A DNA stretch of 64,000 nucleotides, from assembly GCF_020618415.1 (NCBI RefSeq), contig NZ_CP085344.1:558001-622000 (forward strand), in the 5' to 3' direction. The stretch is from Cupriavidus sp. MP-37. GTDB taxonomy: Bacteria > Pseudomonadota > Gammaproteobacteria > Burkholderiales > Burkholderiaceae. The translations under genes and the position numbers were made by a program. A model generated the notes under the pieces. It had not been told where the DNA came from, did not search any database, and saw only the letters and a list, made by a program, of their open reading frames with translations. This document shows positions 54,315-62,970 of this stretch, piece after piece; position 1 is the first letter of the stretch; each line of letters starts with the position of its first letter.

Positions 54315-55570
54315 TGTATAGACCGGGGACATAGGTAACAGGTGTGCCAGGACATGGGTAACACTTTTCCCGCTTAGTCAGCGGGAGGACAACGTTGCCC
54401 TGGAGCCAAACCACCGTGAAGCAGCAAAGAGAAGAGTTCGTCCGCCTGGCACGCCAGGCGGACGCCAATATTGCGGAGCTTTGCCGCCGCTTCTGCATCA
54501 GTCGCAAGACCGGTTACAAGTGGTTGAACCGAGAGGATCTGGACGACCGAACTCGGCGGCCACATAGCTCTCCCGGCCGAACGCCAGCTGCCGTCGAAGA
54601 GGGCGTGCTAGCGATCCGAGCCGAACATTCGGCCTGGGGCGCCCGCAAGATCGCACGCGTACTGGAGCGTGACCACTGCGTCCAAATCGCCCCGAGCACA
54701 GTCAATTGGGTGCTGCGCCGCCATGGCTTGATCGATCCGGCCGCCAGCTCGGCCGCTACAGCCTGGCAGCGCTTCGAGCACGACCGGCCCAATGCACTAT
54801 GGCAAATTGACTTTAAAGGCCACTTCGCTACCGACACGCAGCGGTGCCACCCACTCACGGTCTTGGACGATCACTCCCGGTTCAATGTGCTGCTCAGGGC
54901 CTTGGGCAACGAACAGTTTGAATCCGTACAGGAAGCGTTAGAGAAGGCTTTTGCGCGCTATGGGCTGCCCGAGCGCATCAATGCAGACAACGGCCCGCCC
55001 TGGGGTTCTCCAGTGCCCCGTGCACTTACCACGTTGGGTGCTTGGCTGATCCGCCTGGGGGTGCGGCTCAGTCATAGCCGACCTCGCCATCCGCAGACCA
55101 ACGGTAAGGACGAGCGCTTCCATCGAACCATGCAGGCAGAGCTGTTGGCCAACCAGCGCTTCCGGGATCTGGACGATGCGCAGCATCACTTCAGCCATTG
55201 GCGCCACGTGTACAACTTCAAGCGCCCACACCACGCCCTGGATATGGAGACACCCGCAAGCCGCTATGCGCCTAGTCCACGGACGATGCCGCGCGAGCTC
55301 CCGCCTATCGAGTACGGCAGCGATGACATCGTGCGAAAGGTAGGCGACGGTGGGCGCATCTGCTTCCGAGGAAAGACGTTCCGGGTCGGACGAGCCTTGG
55401 TCGGAACGCCCGTAGCGCTGCGCCCTCGCGTGGATTTGGACGGCACCTTTGATGTCTACTTCTGCCATCAGAAGGTGGCCACAATAGACCTACAGGAGGC
55501 CAATTAAACTGGAGACTGGACTGTTACCCATGTCCTGGCACATGTGTTACCCATGTCCCCGGTCCATACA
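54315..55570 (+). mobile_element. IS481-family insertion sequence, complete, 1256 bp
   Basis: Ends TGTATAGACC...GGTCCATACA form 49-bp terminal inverted repeats with four mismatches (54315-54363 and 55522-55570). Each end holds two copies of gacat[ag]ggtaaca about 22 bp apart. A 6-bp target duplication gcttgc flanks it (54309-54314 and 55571-55576). One intact transposase gene lies inside, so it may be active. Confidence 0.92.
54395..55507 (+). CDS. IS481-family transposase
   Basis: DDE transposase, 370 aa. N-terminal helix-turn-helix (NIAELCRRFCISRKTGYKWL), second HTH region around WGARKIARVLERD, then the rve catalytic core with D139 (LWQIDFKGHF), D198 (INADNGPPW) and E240 (NGKDERFHRT). The TTG start at 54395 is 6 nt after gggagga. 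The frame is intact; no frameshift of the IS3 kind is needed. Confidence 0.93.
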   Translation: MPWSQTTVKQQREEFVRLARQADANIAELCRRFCISRKTGYKWLNREDLDDRTRRPHSSPGRTPAAVEEGVLAIRAEHSAWGARKIARVLERDHCVQIAPSTVNWVLRRHGLIDPAASSAATAWQRFEHDRPNALWQIDFKGHFATDTQRCHPLTVLDDHSRFNVLLRALGNEQFESVQEALEKAFARYGLPERINADNGPPWGSPVPRALTTLGAWLIRLGVRLSHSRPRHPQTNGKDERFHRTMQAELLANQRFRDLDDAQHHFSHWRHVYNFKRPHHALDMETPASRYAPSPRTMPRELPPIEYGSDDIVRKVGDGGRICFRGKTFRVGRALVGTPVALRPRVDLDGTFDVYFCHQKVATIDLQEAN

Positions 55571-55754
55571 GCTTGCGGGAGAGGGGCGGGGGAGAGGGCC
55601 GGCGCATCAACGAAGTCACCAACGTAACAGCCCTGGAAGATGTCCCACTACGCAGATCGCAGCCTCAAGGTCGGATGGTTCGAAAGTGGTACGGAATCCT
55701 AAGGCGCCCTACAGGTTGCATCGACCACTGGCGGGCCGTGGGCATGCAAGAGTC

Positions 55755-56225
55755 TTATGCCGCAACGTCTCCGTCACTGCCTTGCGACTCCACCTTGGAT
55801 GCCCATCCCGACTTTGCGGCGCGTAGCACGATCTTCTGCTTCTCCGCGCGTTCGATTGCGTTGATGCGCTCAATCACAGAGGCAATCGGTGCATTGCCTT
55901 CTGCGCGCGCCAGGTAAAGCAGGCGCACCAGCTTGTCGGCCCAGCCTGGCAACTTGCCGGTTTTTTCCCAACGCGCAATGGCCTGCTCATTGTTGCCAAG
56001 CAATTTCGCCAGGCCGGCTTGCGATTGCATCAACCCGGCGCTGCGGAGGTAGCGAAATTCCGCACCGGTGAGAGGGGAGGGCTTCTTTGCCAGAGCCAGG
56101 CAAATGGCGACGCAAAGACCATCCAGGTCCTCGATAGACACGCCTTCGCCATAGGGCGTTTTATGGACTTTGTAGCCATTGACCAGCCACACGTTCTTGA
56201 GGCCGCCGTCTGTGTAGTGGTACAT
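55755..56225 (-). CDS. HTH antitoxin/regulator-like protein
   Basis: 156 aa, partner of the DUF4258 gene 4 nt upstream. The N-terminal half (MYHYTDGGLKNVWLVNGYKV) resembles regulators of the MqsA/HigA type that lack zinc cysteines; the centre has an Xre-like HTH (SQAGLAKLLGNNEQAIARWE). Likely binds the palindrome upstream of the operon and represses it. Order toxin then antitoxin matches higBA and mqsRA. Function inferred from pairing and fold. Confidence 0.75.
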   Translation of the reverse strand: MYHYTDGGLKNVWLVNGYKVHKTPYGEGVSIEDLDGLCVAICLALAKKPSPLTGAEFRYLRSAGLMQSQAGLAKLLGNNEQAIARWEKTGKLPGWADKLVRLLYLARAEGNAPIASVIERINAIERAEKQKIVLRAAKSGWASKVESQGSDGDVAA

Positions 56226-56229
56226 CTTC

Positions 56230-56538
56230 TTACCTTTTGGTCACATCCATCACCGTAATGACCGTCAAGTCGGACGCGGGGTAATCGACCAGAACAACGA
56301 CGCCAACGTTGATTCCCGAAACATAGCGTTCCATCACGCAGCGAAGACCGGGTGCCCGCATGTCGGGCTCCGGGTCACGCGAGATGACGCCTTTACGAAG
56401 CGCTTCGAGAACCATCGGGTCGTTGATCATCCGCAGCGACATTCGCTCTCGCGCATGAGGCACGAACACGATGTTCGACGTTTCCATTGCACATGCGTGA
56501 ATGTGCTTTTCCAACTGACGTGTCGACGGGTGCCTCAC
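56230..56538 (-). CDS. DUF4258 protein, candidate toxin
   Basis: 102 aa from GTG 56538 (then RHPSTRQLEKHIHACAME), RelE/BrnT-like small fold: SNIVFVPHARERMSLRMI, PMVLEALRKGVI and RCVMERYVSGINVGVVVLVD, the DUF4258 core. The GTG start has aggtgg just upstream and gives the full N-terminal helix; ATG 56487 would remove it. Likely an mRNA-interferase-like toxin by analogy only; no activity has been shown for most of the family. Confidence 0.7.
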   Translation of the reverse strand: MRHPSTRQLEKHIHACAMETSNIVFVPHARERMSLRMINDPMVLEALRKGVISRDPEPDMRAPGLRCVMERYVSGINVGVVVLVDYPASDLTVITVMDVTKR

Positions 56539-56544
56539 TGGGCC

Positions 56545-56563
56545 ACCTATTATTTTGATAGGT
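56545..56563. promoter_or_regulatory. Candidate operator of the DUF4258/HTH pair
   Basis: Inverted repeat acctat-tattttg-ataggt, 6 nt upstream of the GTG start on the minus strand, within an AT-rich patch that could hold the -10 box. Typical place for toxin-antitoxin autoregulation. Confidence 0.5.
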
Positions 56564-57168
56564 TGAAGTGTATCCCAGTTTCTCCCGCTGCCACCGCCAA
56601 GAGACTGTACCGCGCCGTAGATAGATCGATTTCCGACATAGGACCTCCTATCGTTGCATGAAGGTCCGCCGTGTGACGCAAGAGGGGGGCGGCGGGCCTG
56701 ACGACGAGGGTGGAAACCGGTGTCACAACCATTGCCGGTCAGCTTTTCGGCTGCCTCATCCGGCCCGCCATGGATGGCTTGCACGTATAGGCAAGAACGG
56801 TCGTCACGGACGACCGTTCAGTTGAGGCATTCGAGTTTCCACACTCGGTCACTGTTGTTCGATGACAGCCCCAGTCTCCCGCGCCACGGCACGCAGCGCG
56901 ATAAGACAGTTCGCATTCCCATACGGACGCCGCATCCTGCCCGAGCCTCGCTCGCCAGCAAATAGCCGAAATCCTAAGAGCGCCTTCGAAGCGAAGATTC
57001 TTCCCATTGAAGGGAAAACTTCCGGGCATTTGATCGAGATGAAGATCGCGTTTCGAATCGGCATTCCTCCGTTGATTTCCTTTAGATGCAGGAGCACAAA
57101 TAGACGATTGCTATGCGCAACGTCGCCATAGCGCGTCTGTATAACAACGCGGTTTGGCGCATTGGCAA
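56564..57168. other. Non-coding stretch upstream of vgrG
   Basis: About 600 bp without a supportable gene; the overlapping minus-strand ORFs (56739-57181) have no recognisable domain or start site. Presumably contains the vgrG promoter. Confidence 0.5.
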
Positions 57169-60054
57169 ATGGATCCTGCACGCTTCCACCAACAGCTGTT
57201 TTCCTCTACCCATCGCCTGTATGCCCTCGACGGTGAAGGCGCACTGGCCGAACTGGCAATGGAAGCCTGGCTCGGCCGCGAGGCCATCTCTGCGCTGTTT
57301 GAGTGGCGCATCGTGGCGGTCAGCGCCAACCCCGATATCGCGCTGGACAGCCTGCTCGGCCAGCGCATCACGCTGCAAACGACGCTCGCAGGCGGCAGCC
57401 AGTCACGCCGTACCGGCCTGATCCGGCAGGCCGAGAAACTCGGCGCTGACGGCAGCCTCGCGCGCTACCGCCTGACCGTGGTGCCCTGGCTGTGGCTGAC
57501 CACGCAGCAGCGCCACAGCCAGGTGTTCCAGAACCGCAAGCTCGACAGCATCATCGAAGCCGTTCTGCAGGACTACGCGCCGTACGCGCAGTGGCGCTAT
57601 GCCGCCGGCGCCGAAGCCCGCATCGCCGCGTTCGGCGAACGCGACCACATCGCGCAATTCCGCGAGACCGACTACCAGTTCCTGTCACGCCTGCTGGCCG
57701 AAGCCGGGTTGGGCTATACCGTGGTGGAAGATAACGAGGCGCCCTTCGGCCATGCCGTGGTGATCTTTGCCGACAGCGCGCAATTGCCCGAAGATCCCGA
57801 GTCAGCGGCCGGCGGCGGCATCCGCTATCACCGTGCACATAGCCAGGAATCGGCTGACGCCATCCAGCAGTTGATCTGCGAAACCCGTGCCGCGGTCGGC
57901 GGCGTCGCGGTGGGCGCGTGGGATCCCGAAGGCAAGCGCACCATCCGTGGCCACGCGCCGGCGCGCTTCGGCGTCTTTTCAGGCCAGGCCGCCAGCCCCG
58001 ATCCTTATCTGTCCGTCAGTCTGTCGCTGGCGCCGGACACGGCCAGCGCACTGCGCGTCGCCGAGCAGGTGATGGAAGCTATCGAAGCCCGCGCGCTGGT
58101 GTTCACCGGCAGCGCTTCCGTACGCACCCTGCGCAGCGGCACACGACTGAGCGTCATCGGCTGCCCCCACCTGCCGCCGCAGGAAGACGATACGGCGGCG
58201 TATCCGCTGCTGCTCGACGCGGTCGAGCACTGCGGCATCAACAATCTCGCCGTGGAAACGCGCGCCGCGCTCGCCGACCGGATGGGGCCGCTGGAAGCGG
58301 CGTTGCGCTTCGACACGCCGCCGCCGGCGCCGGATGCCGCGGCAATCACCGCCGGCCTGATGCACAGCTTCGTCGACGACGCGGCCGAGCGGCTGGTGCC
58401 GACCCCAGCCCTGCTGGCGGCGGCTCGGGAACATGGCCATGCGGCGCGCTTCCGTGCCTTCGACGCGCGCCGTCCTTGGCGCGCCGCCGTGCTGGCGGGC
58501 GACTGCCCGCGCCTCTATAGCCGGTCCACCCCGCTGGGCGTGCATACCGCAATCGTGGTCGGCCCGGACGGCCAGACCGAGGCCGACGGCAACGCCGAAC
58601 ACCACGCCAGCCCGCGCGGCCACATCCGCGTGCGCTTCTCCTGGCAGCGCGGCGAGCGCGCCGACGACCGCAGCAGCCGCTGGGTACGCGTGGCGCAGCG
58701 GCAAGCCGGTGCGGGCATGGGCTGGCAATGGCTACCGCGCATCGGCCAGGAGGTGCTGGTCAAGTTTGCGGACAACGATATCGACCAGCCGTTCGTGATC
58801 GGCGCGCTGTACAACGGCCAGGGCGAAGCCGGCATCGCACCCACGCCGGGCGGCAAGTCGATGGCCGCCACCACGTTCTCGCAGCCGTATGACGCCAGCG
58901 GCATCTATGCAATGGGCTCCGATAGTCAGCCAAGCGCGCAAGGCAACCTCGCAGGCGGCAACAGCCCGGGGTGGCACGGCATGGGCGCCGATCCGGAAGG
59001 CCACCGCAACGACGCCGCGCTGACCGGGTTCAAGAGTCAGGAACATGGCGGCAAGGGCTACAACCAGCTGGTGTTCGACGACACCGACGACCAGCTGCGC
59101 ACGCAACTCGCCACCACCGAACAAGCCACGCAGCTCAATCTGGGCCACGTGATCCACCAGCAGGACAATCGCCGCGGCAGCTTCCGGGGGCAAGGGTTCG
59201 AGTTGCGCACCGACGGCCACGTCGCGATACGCGGCCGGGCCGGGCTATTGCTGACGACCTATCGCGATGCCGTCACGGGCCGCGTGCTGCCGACTGGCGA
59301 CAACGCTGCAGGCATCGCGCTGTTGCGGCAGGCGGGGGATCTGGTCAGGACGCTGAGCGACGGCGCGATCACGCACCAGGCCCAGGCACTGTCTACTGGC
59401 AAGGATGACGCGGCGCCGCTGGCGAAACAAGCCAAGGCCGCAGCCGGCATGGTTGATGGGCAATCCCTCGATGCCGCGGTGGATGACGCGACTTGCGGCA
59501 ATACCAGCACGCCAGGCAAGGTGCCGCACCAGGGCGAGCCGATGGTCCACCTCAACGGCAGGGCTGGCGTGGCTATGGTCGCGGGCCAGGACTTGCAGCT
59601 CGCCATCGGCGAAAGCGTCGTGCTGGCCAGCGGGCAGGACAACAACGTCGCCGTCGCGGGGCAGGGACGCATTCATGCGGGACAGGCGATCGGCGTGGCG
59701 GCGGGATTGTCTTCGCCCGGCGAGGGCAACGTCGGGCTGCAGCTGACTGCGGGCCAGGATGATATCGATCTCCAGGCGCAGCATGACTTGCTGAAGCTGG
59801 CGGCGCGAGAGGACCTGACGATTGTCTCGGCAAATATGCATGTGGACTTTGCTGCGGCCAAGCGCATTCGTATTGCGACGGCTGGCGGGGCTGCCATCAC
59901 GATTGAGGGGGGCAATATCACCTTCGAATGTCCGGGGCCGATTACCTACAAGGCAGCGCAGAGGATTTTCGAGGCAGGCGTCCGCCACGACTATCCGCTG
60001 CCGATGGCACCGGCGACTCCATGGGAGATACCCGGTTCCTTCCCATACTCCTGA
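57169..60054 (+). CDS. vgrG: Type VI secretion tip protein VgrG
   Basis: Trimeric spike of the T6SS, 961 aa. N-terminal gp27-like part with FEWRIVAVSANPDIALDSLLGQ and the conserved YRLTVVPWLWLTTQQRHSQVFQ and ETDYQFLSRLLAEAGL; gp5-like OB region with GHIRVRFSWQRGERADDRSSRW and GQEVLVKFADNDIDQPFVIGALYNG; then a T6SS VgrG extension and DUF2345 (VNLQ-type repeats AGVAMVAGQDLQLAIGESVVL and the needle-like DIDLQAQHDLLKLAAREDLT). ATG 57169 is preferred over TTG 57154. No other T6SS structural gene is in the window: an orphan vgrG island. The following ORF begins 13 nt downstream. Confidence 0.94.
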   Translation: MDPARFHQQLFSSTHRLYALDGEGALAELAMEAWLGREAISALFEWRIVAVSANPDIALDSLLGQRITLQTTLAGGSQSRRTGLIRQAEKLGADGSLARYRLTVVPWLWLTTQQRHSQVFQNRKLDSIIEAVLQDYAPYAQWRYAAGAEARIAAFGERDHIAQFRETDYQFLSRLLAEAGLGYTVVEDNEAPFGHAVVIFADSAQLPEDPESAAGGGIRYHRAHSQESADAIQQLICETRAAVGGVAVGAWDPEGKRTIRGHAPARFGVFSGQAASPDPYLSVSLSLAPDTASALRVAEQVMEAIEARALVFTGSASVRTLRSGTRLSVIGCPHLPPQEDDTAAYPLLLDAVEHCGINNLAVETRAALADRMGPLEAALRFDTPPPAPDAAAITAGLMHSFVDDAAERLVPTPALLAAAREHGHAARFRAFDARRPWRAAVLAGDCPRLYSRSTPLGVHTAIVVGPDGQTEADGNAEHHASPRGHIRVRFSWQRGERADDRSSRWVRVAQRQAGAGMGWQWLPRIGQEVLVKFADNDIDQPFVIGALYNGQGEAGIAPTPGGKSMAATTFSQPYDASGIYAMGSDSQPSAQGNLAGGNSPGWHGMGADPEGHRNDAALTGFKSQEHGGKGYNQLVFDDTDDQLRTQLATTEQATQLNLGHVIHQQDNRRGSFRGQGFELRTDGHVAIRGRAGLLLTTYRDAVTGRVLPTGDNAAGIALLRQAGDLVRTLSDGAITHQAQALSTGKDDAAPLAKQAKAAAGMVDGQSLDAAVDDATCGNTSTPGKVPHQGEPMVHLNGRAGVAMVAGQDLQLAIGESVVLASGQDNNVAVAGQGRIHAGQAIGVAAGLSSPGEGNVGLQLTAGQDDIDLQAQHDLLKLAAREDLTIVSANMHVDFAAAKRIRIATAGGAAITIEGGNITFECPGPITYKAAQRIFEAGVRHDYPLPMAPATPWEIPGSFPYS

Positions 60055-60067
60055 GCCGGAGTGCGCC

Positions 60068-62320
60068 ATGATCATCAGCTATCCCATTCTTACAATGCCG
60101 CCGGCAGGCAACGCCATGGAAGAGTCGGAGGACGCCTGGCTGGCGCGGCTGCTGGCCGAGTCAGACGACCCGAAGGGCGCGTATCCGGCCCGCATGGTCG
60201 GCAACACGTACTGTTGGCACGGCGGTCTGCATGTCGGTGCCAATGCGGCCACGCCGGTTCGCGCCATCGCAGATGGCACCATCGTGGCCTACCGGCTGGC
60301 ACCCAATACCGAAATTTATGAAGGGCAGCCCTATGACACCAGTTTCGTGCTGCTGCGCCATCAGACCGAAACCGGCGCCGCCACGCCATTGGTGTTCTAT
60401 TCGCTGTACATGAACCTGGTCGCCGCCGAGCATTTGCACGGTCGTATCGACACGCTGCCGGCGTGCTACCGAACCCGTACCAGCCCGGACGCGCGGGTGC
60501 CGGACGATCCCAAGAAAGCCAAGGTCTACCGACGCGACATACTGGGCTATCCGGGAAGCCAGCACCAGGCCGGGCGCAGTGGCTTCCATTTCGAGATCTT
60601 CTGTACCGACGAGGCACTGGCTGGGTTTTTCCGCGACAGCAGCCTCATCACGGAAAAGGGCAGCGCCGATATCTACGGCGACATTCACTTCGTTATCCCG
60701 GAAGGCAAGTCATTTGTAGCGGCGCATCCGCGCTTGCCCAAGGGCAATGGGGTATGGCGGACGGCGGACAAGGATGGCAACTCGATGTTTCCGTCTGGCA
60801 CGGCGGGAAGCAATGCCGGGCAACCGCTCTATGTCAGCGTCCGTCTGGAGAAGGACAAGCGCATCACCACCACACGCGTACGCACGGCGCATGGCCAGTA
60901 CCGCGAAATCGGCCGGGTCGTGCAGCCGGGTTATGCCTATGCCATGCTGGCTCTCGCGGAGGCGCTGTATCCGGACAACCCAAGCGCCGGACTGGAGTGG
61001 CTTACCTTCGGGCGTGTGCTGAGCGAAGAGCGCACCCGCCACACCGACAATTGGCAATTGATGCCCTATGCGCCTGGCTCGGCGGGCTATATAGACCTGT
61101 CGCAGGCCGGCATCGTGCGGTTGTCTGACGCGGACTTCCCGCACTGGTTGGGCTGGAAGAAGGTCGAGGAAGGTACGATGCTGAGTCCGGGCGATGCCAT
61201 CGTCGACGAGCCGGCGACGCTACAGATGCTGAGCGACAACGGCGATGCGGGCAAGGCGGCGCTGCGTCATCTGGTGGTCAAGCATCCGACTGAATGGGAT
61301 GTCTCTGACCTGGACGTACGCTTTGCGCGCCTGCGCAAACCGGGGATGCCGCTGGTTTCGGAGGACAGCTGGCAGCGGTTCAAGGAACAGGCGCAGAAGC
61401 TGGCATTCTGGCAGCACACAGGATTGCAGCGTGCGGTATGGCATTTCCATCCGCTGCAATTCATTCATCATATGCGTAGGGCGCTGTGGCTTAGTGTTGA
61501 TGAGCTCAGGCAGGCTGTGCCGGCGAGGATGTTGCGAGGCCTTGGGGCAGGGATTCCGGCCAAGATAGTTTATGAAGCAGCACAGAATTCGGCCGGGAAG
61601 TTGATCGCATCCCACTACAAGCAGTTCAATACCATGTGGCGAAAATATGGAGTGACTACGCGGCCGCGTCTTGCCGCGTTCTTAGGGAACTCGGTACAAG
61701 AAACGATCTGGCTCAGTACTTTGGTAGAGGTCGGTGGAGGGAACAATTGGTATGCGCCATGGTATGGGCGGGGAGCTTTGCAGCTTACTCATCCAGGGAA
61801 TTACATCGGGTACTGGAAGTTCCGGGGGCGTAACATCGACACCTCGCTCAGCACGATGCTTGCCACTGCTCATGAAAACGCAAGCAAGCTACGCAGCAAC
61901 GTGCCGCTTCACGCTGTGGAGGCTCGCATACCAGATGCTGTGGCAAGGTGGCGCGGTGAGATAGTGGACAAGCATTATGAGGCCGCGGACAGCGCTGGCT
62001 ACTATTGGTTATTGAACCGGGCTAACGAAGAGGCCGACGAATACACCCCTAACAAGAGACGGACCTTCAACATTCATTTCAGCAGCCGGCTAAAGAAACG
62101 AGAGCCGTATGTGTTCTACGAAAATGTGTCGTTCCGGCGAGTGGCTTGCACCGTTAACCTGCCGGATCATTTGGGGCGGGATAATCCCGCGTTGAACGGC
62201 CTTGTGGATAGGTATCACGCCTACGCCTATGCGCAAGTATTGCTGTTCGAGCATCCGACCTTTCCCGATGGTGCTGGCATGGAGCAAATCAAACCGGAGG
62301 ACTATGGATGGAAAAATTGA
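60068..62320 (+). CDS. Putative T6SS peptidoglycan hydrolase effector, M23-like plus GH19-like
   Basis: 750 aa. The N-terminal region (about 45-180) resembles LytM/M23 peptidases: YCWHGGLHVGANAATPVRAI (H51; H55 where the family has Asp) and GFHFEIF (H174, zinc-ligand position). The C-terminal region (about 520-660) resembles GH19 chitinase/lysozyme domains: FLGNSVQETIWL with E545, E554 and the hallmark WYGRGALQLTHPGNY. A middle region (about 190-500) is unassigned. Position 13 nt after vgrG, and a downstream exported small protein, argue for a T6SS cargo effector cutting peptidoglycan of rivals. A dual amidase/lysozyme T6SS effector (TseP, Aeromonas) is a known precedent. No signal peptide, as expected for T6SS cargo. 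Confidence 0.82.
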   Translation: MIISYPILTMPPAGNAMEESEDAWLARLLAESDDPKGAYPARMVGNTYCWHGGLHVGANAATPVRAIADGTIVAYRLAPNTEIYEGQPYDTSFVLLRHQTETGAATPLVFYSLYMNLVAAEHLHGRIDTLPACYRTRTSPDARVPDDPKKAKVYRRDILGYPGSQHQAGRSGFHFEIFCTDEALAGFFRDSSLITEKGSADIYGDIHFVIPEGKSFVAAHPRLPKGNGVWRTADKDGNSMFPSGTAGSNAGQPLYVSVRLEKDKRITTTRVRTAHGQYREIGRVVQPGYAYAMLALAEALYPDNPSAGLEWLTFGRVLSEERTRHTDNWQLMPYAPGSAGYIDLSQAGIVRLSDADFPHWLGWKKVEEGTMLSPGDAIVDEPATLQMLSDNGDAGKAALRHLVVKHPTEWDVSDLDVRFARLRKPGMPLVSEDSWQRFKEQAQKLAFWQHTGLQRAVWHFHPLQFIHHMRRALWLSVDELRQAVPARMLRGLGAGIPAKIVYEAAQNSAGKLIASHYKQFNTMWRKYGVTTRPRLAAFLGNSVQETIWLSTLVEVGGGNNWYAPWYGRGALQLTHPGNYIGYWKFRGRNIDTSLSTMLATAHENASKLRSNVPLHAVEARIPDAVARWRGEIVDKHYEAADSAGYYWLLNRANEEADEYTPNKRRTFNIHFSSRLKKREPYVFYENVSFRRVACTVNLPDHLGRDNPALNGLVDRYHAYAYAQVLLFEHPTFPDGAGMEQIKPEDYGWKN

Positions 62321-62958
62321 AGCTGCAAGGCCACCTAGCGTTGGTTAGACGTTGGGCGGCTCTTGCCTTGCTGCCTGCTGCATTGAATGCCCGGGCTGGC
62401 TTGGACAATGATGCGGCTCTGCCAAATGGCATGCAGCGCTACGTAATCCCAATGAGTGATTGCGCGGTCGAGTTTGTAGCGAAAGCTGGCGGCTATGCTG
62501 ACCTAGCCGAGCCCAGTCCTTCTCTATTCGGCTATTTCCGACACAACAACCACTATCCGAAGGATCGCTATGATCGCGCCCTGCATTTCTCGATCAGCTG
62601 TCATGTCGGAGCTGCTAAAGAGATATGTCCGAAACTAATGAAAGCATATCGCGGCGTTGATAAGGCCCATGCAAGGGATATTCAATTCAGACAACTTGGC
62701 GAACTGAACCCACGCTACTACAGCGAGGCGTACATCGAGACATGGAGCGCAATTGCGCCGCCACGTCCTCGGACATTGGCCTTCTGCATGGGTGATGAGC
62801 ATCGCGCGGTTATGAGTGAAAACGGCGACGTGCTATTAGGCTACGACCCGCGCGAGATCACCGAAACGCGCGGCAAGCCGATCTTGAAACGATCGGAGCG
62901 AGCGTTACCCGACGTCCTGGCCATCATCCGTTCAATGCGATTCGTCCCCGACCCATAG
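62308..62958 (+). CDS. Exported small protein, candidate immunity protein
   Basis: 216 aa; starts 13 nt inside the end of the effector gene, which implies coupled expression. N-terminal signal peptide (RRWAALALLPAALNARA, cleavage after about residue 30) puts it in the periplasm, where a peptidoglycan-attacking effector would act on siblings. Four cysteines in the mature part (SDCAVEF, SISCHVG, EICPKL, LAFCMGD) could form two disulfides. No known family recognised. The immunity role is inferred from gene order and export. Confidence 0.7.
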   Translation: MEKLKLQGHLALVRRWAALALLPAALNARAGLDNDAALPNGMQRYVIPMSDCAVEFVAKAGGYADLAEPSPSLFGYFRHNNHYPKDRYDRALHFSISCHVGAAKEICPKLMKAYRGVDKAHARDIQFRQLGELNPRYYSEAYIETWSAIAPPRPRTLAFCMGDEHRAVMSENGDVLLGYDPREITETRGKPILKRSERALPDVLAIIRSMRFVPDP

Positions 62959-62970
62959 CATCAGACGCTC

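Larger units (their letters stand above)
54299..55586. repeat. Perfect palindrome split by the IS481-family element
   Basis: cccctctcccgc (54299-54310) and gcgggagagggg (55575-55586) are exact reverse complements. Removing the IS and one copy of the 6-bp duplication restores a 26-bp hairpin with loop tt. Confidence 0.8.

Noticed and set aside
52357..54507. Large minus-strand ORFs opposite the TRAP permease
   Set aside because: Shadows with H/R/Q-rich composition; the opposite strand has clear DctQ and DctM motifs.
56739..57181. Minus-strand ORFs of 96 and 110 aa upstream of vgrG
   Set aside because: Overlap each other, no domain and no start signal; left as intergenic.
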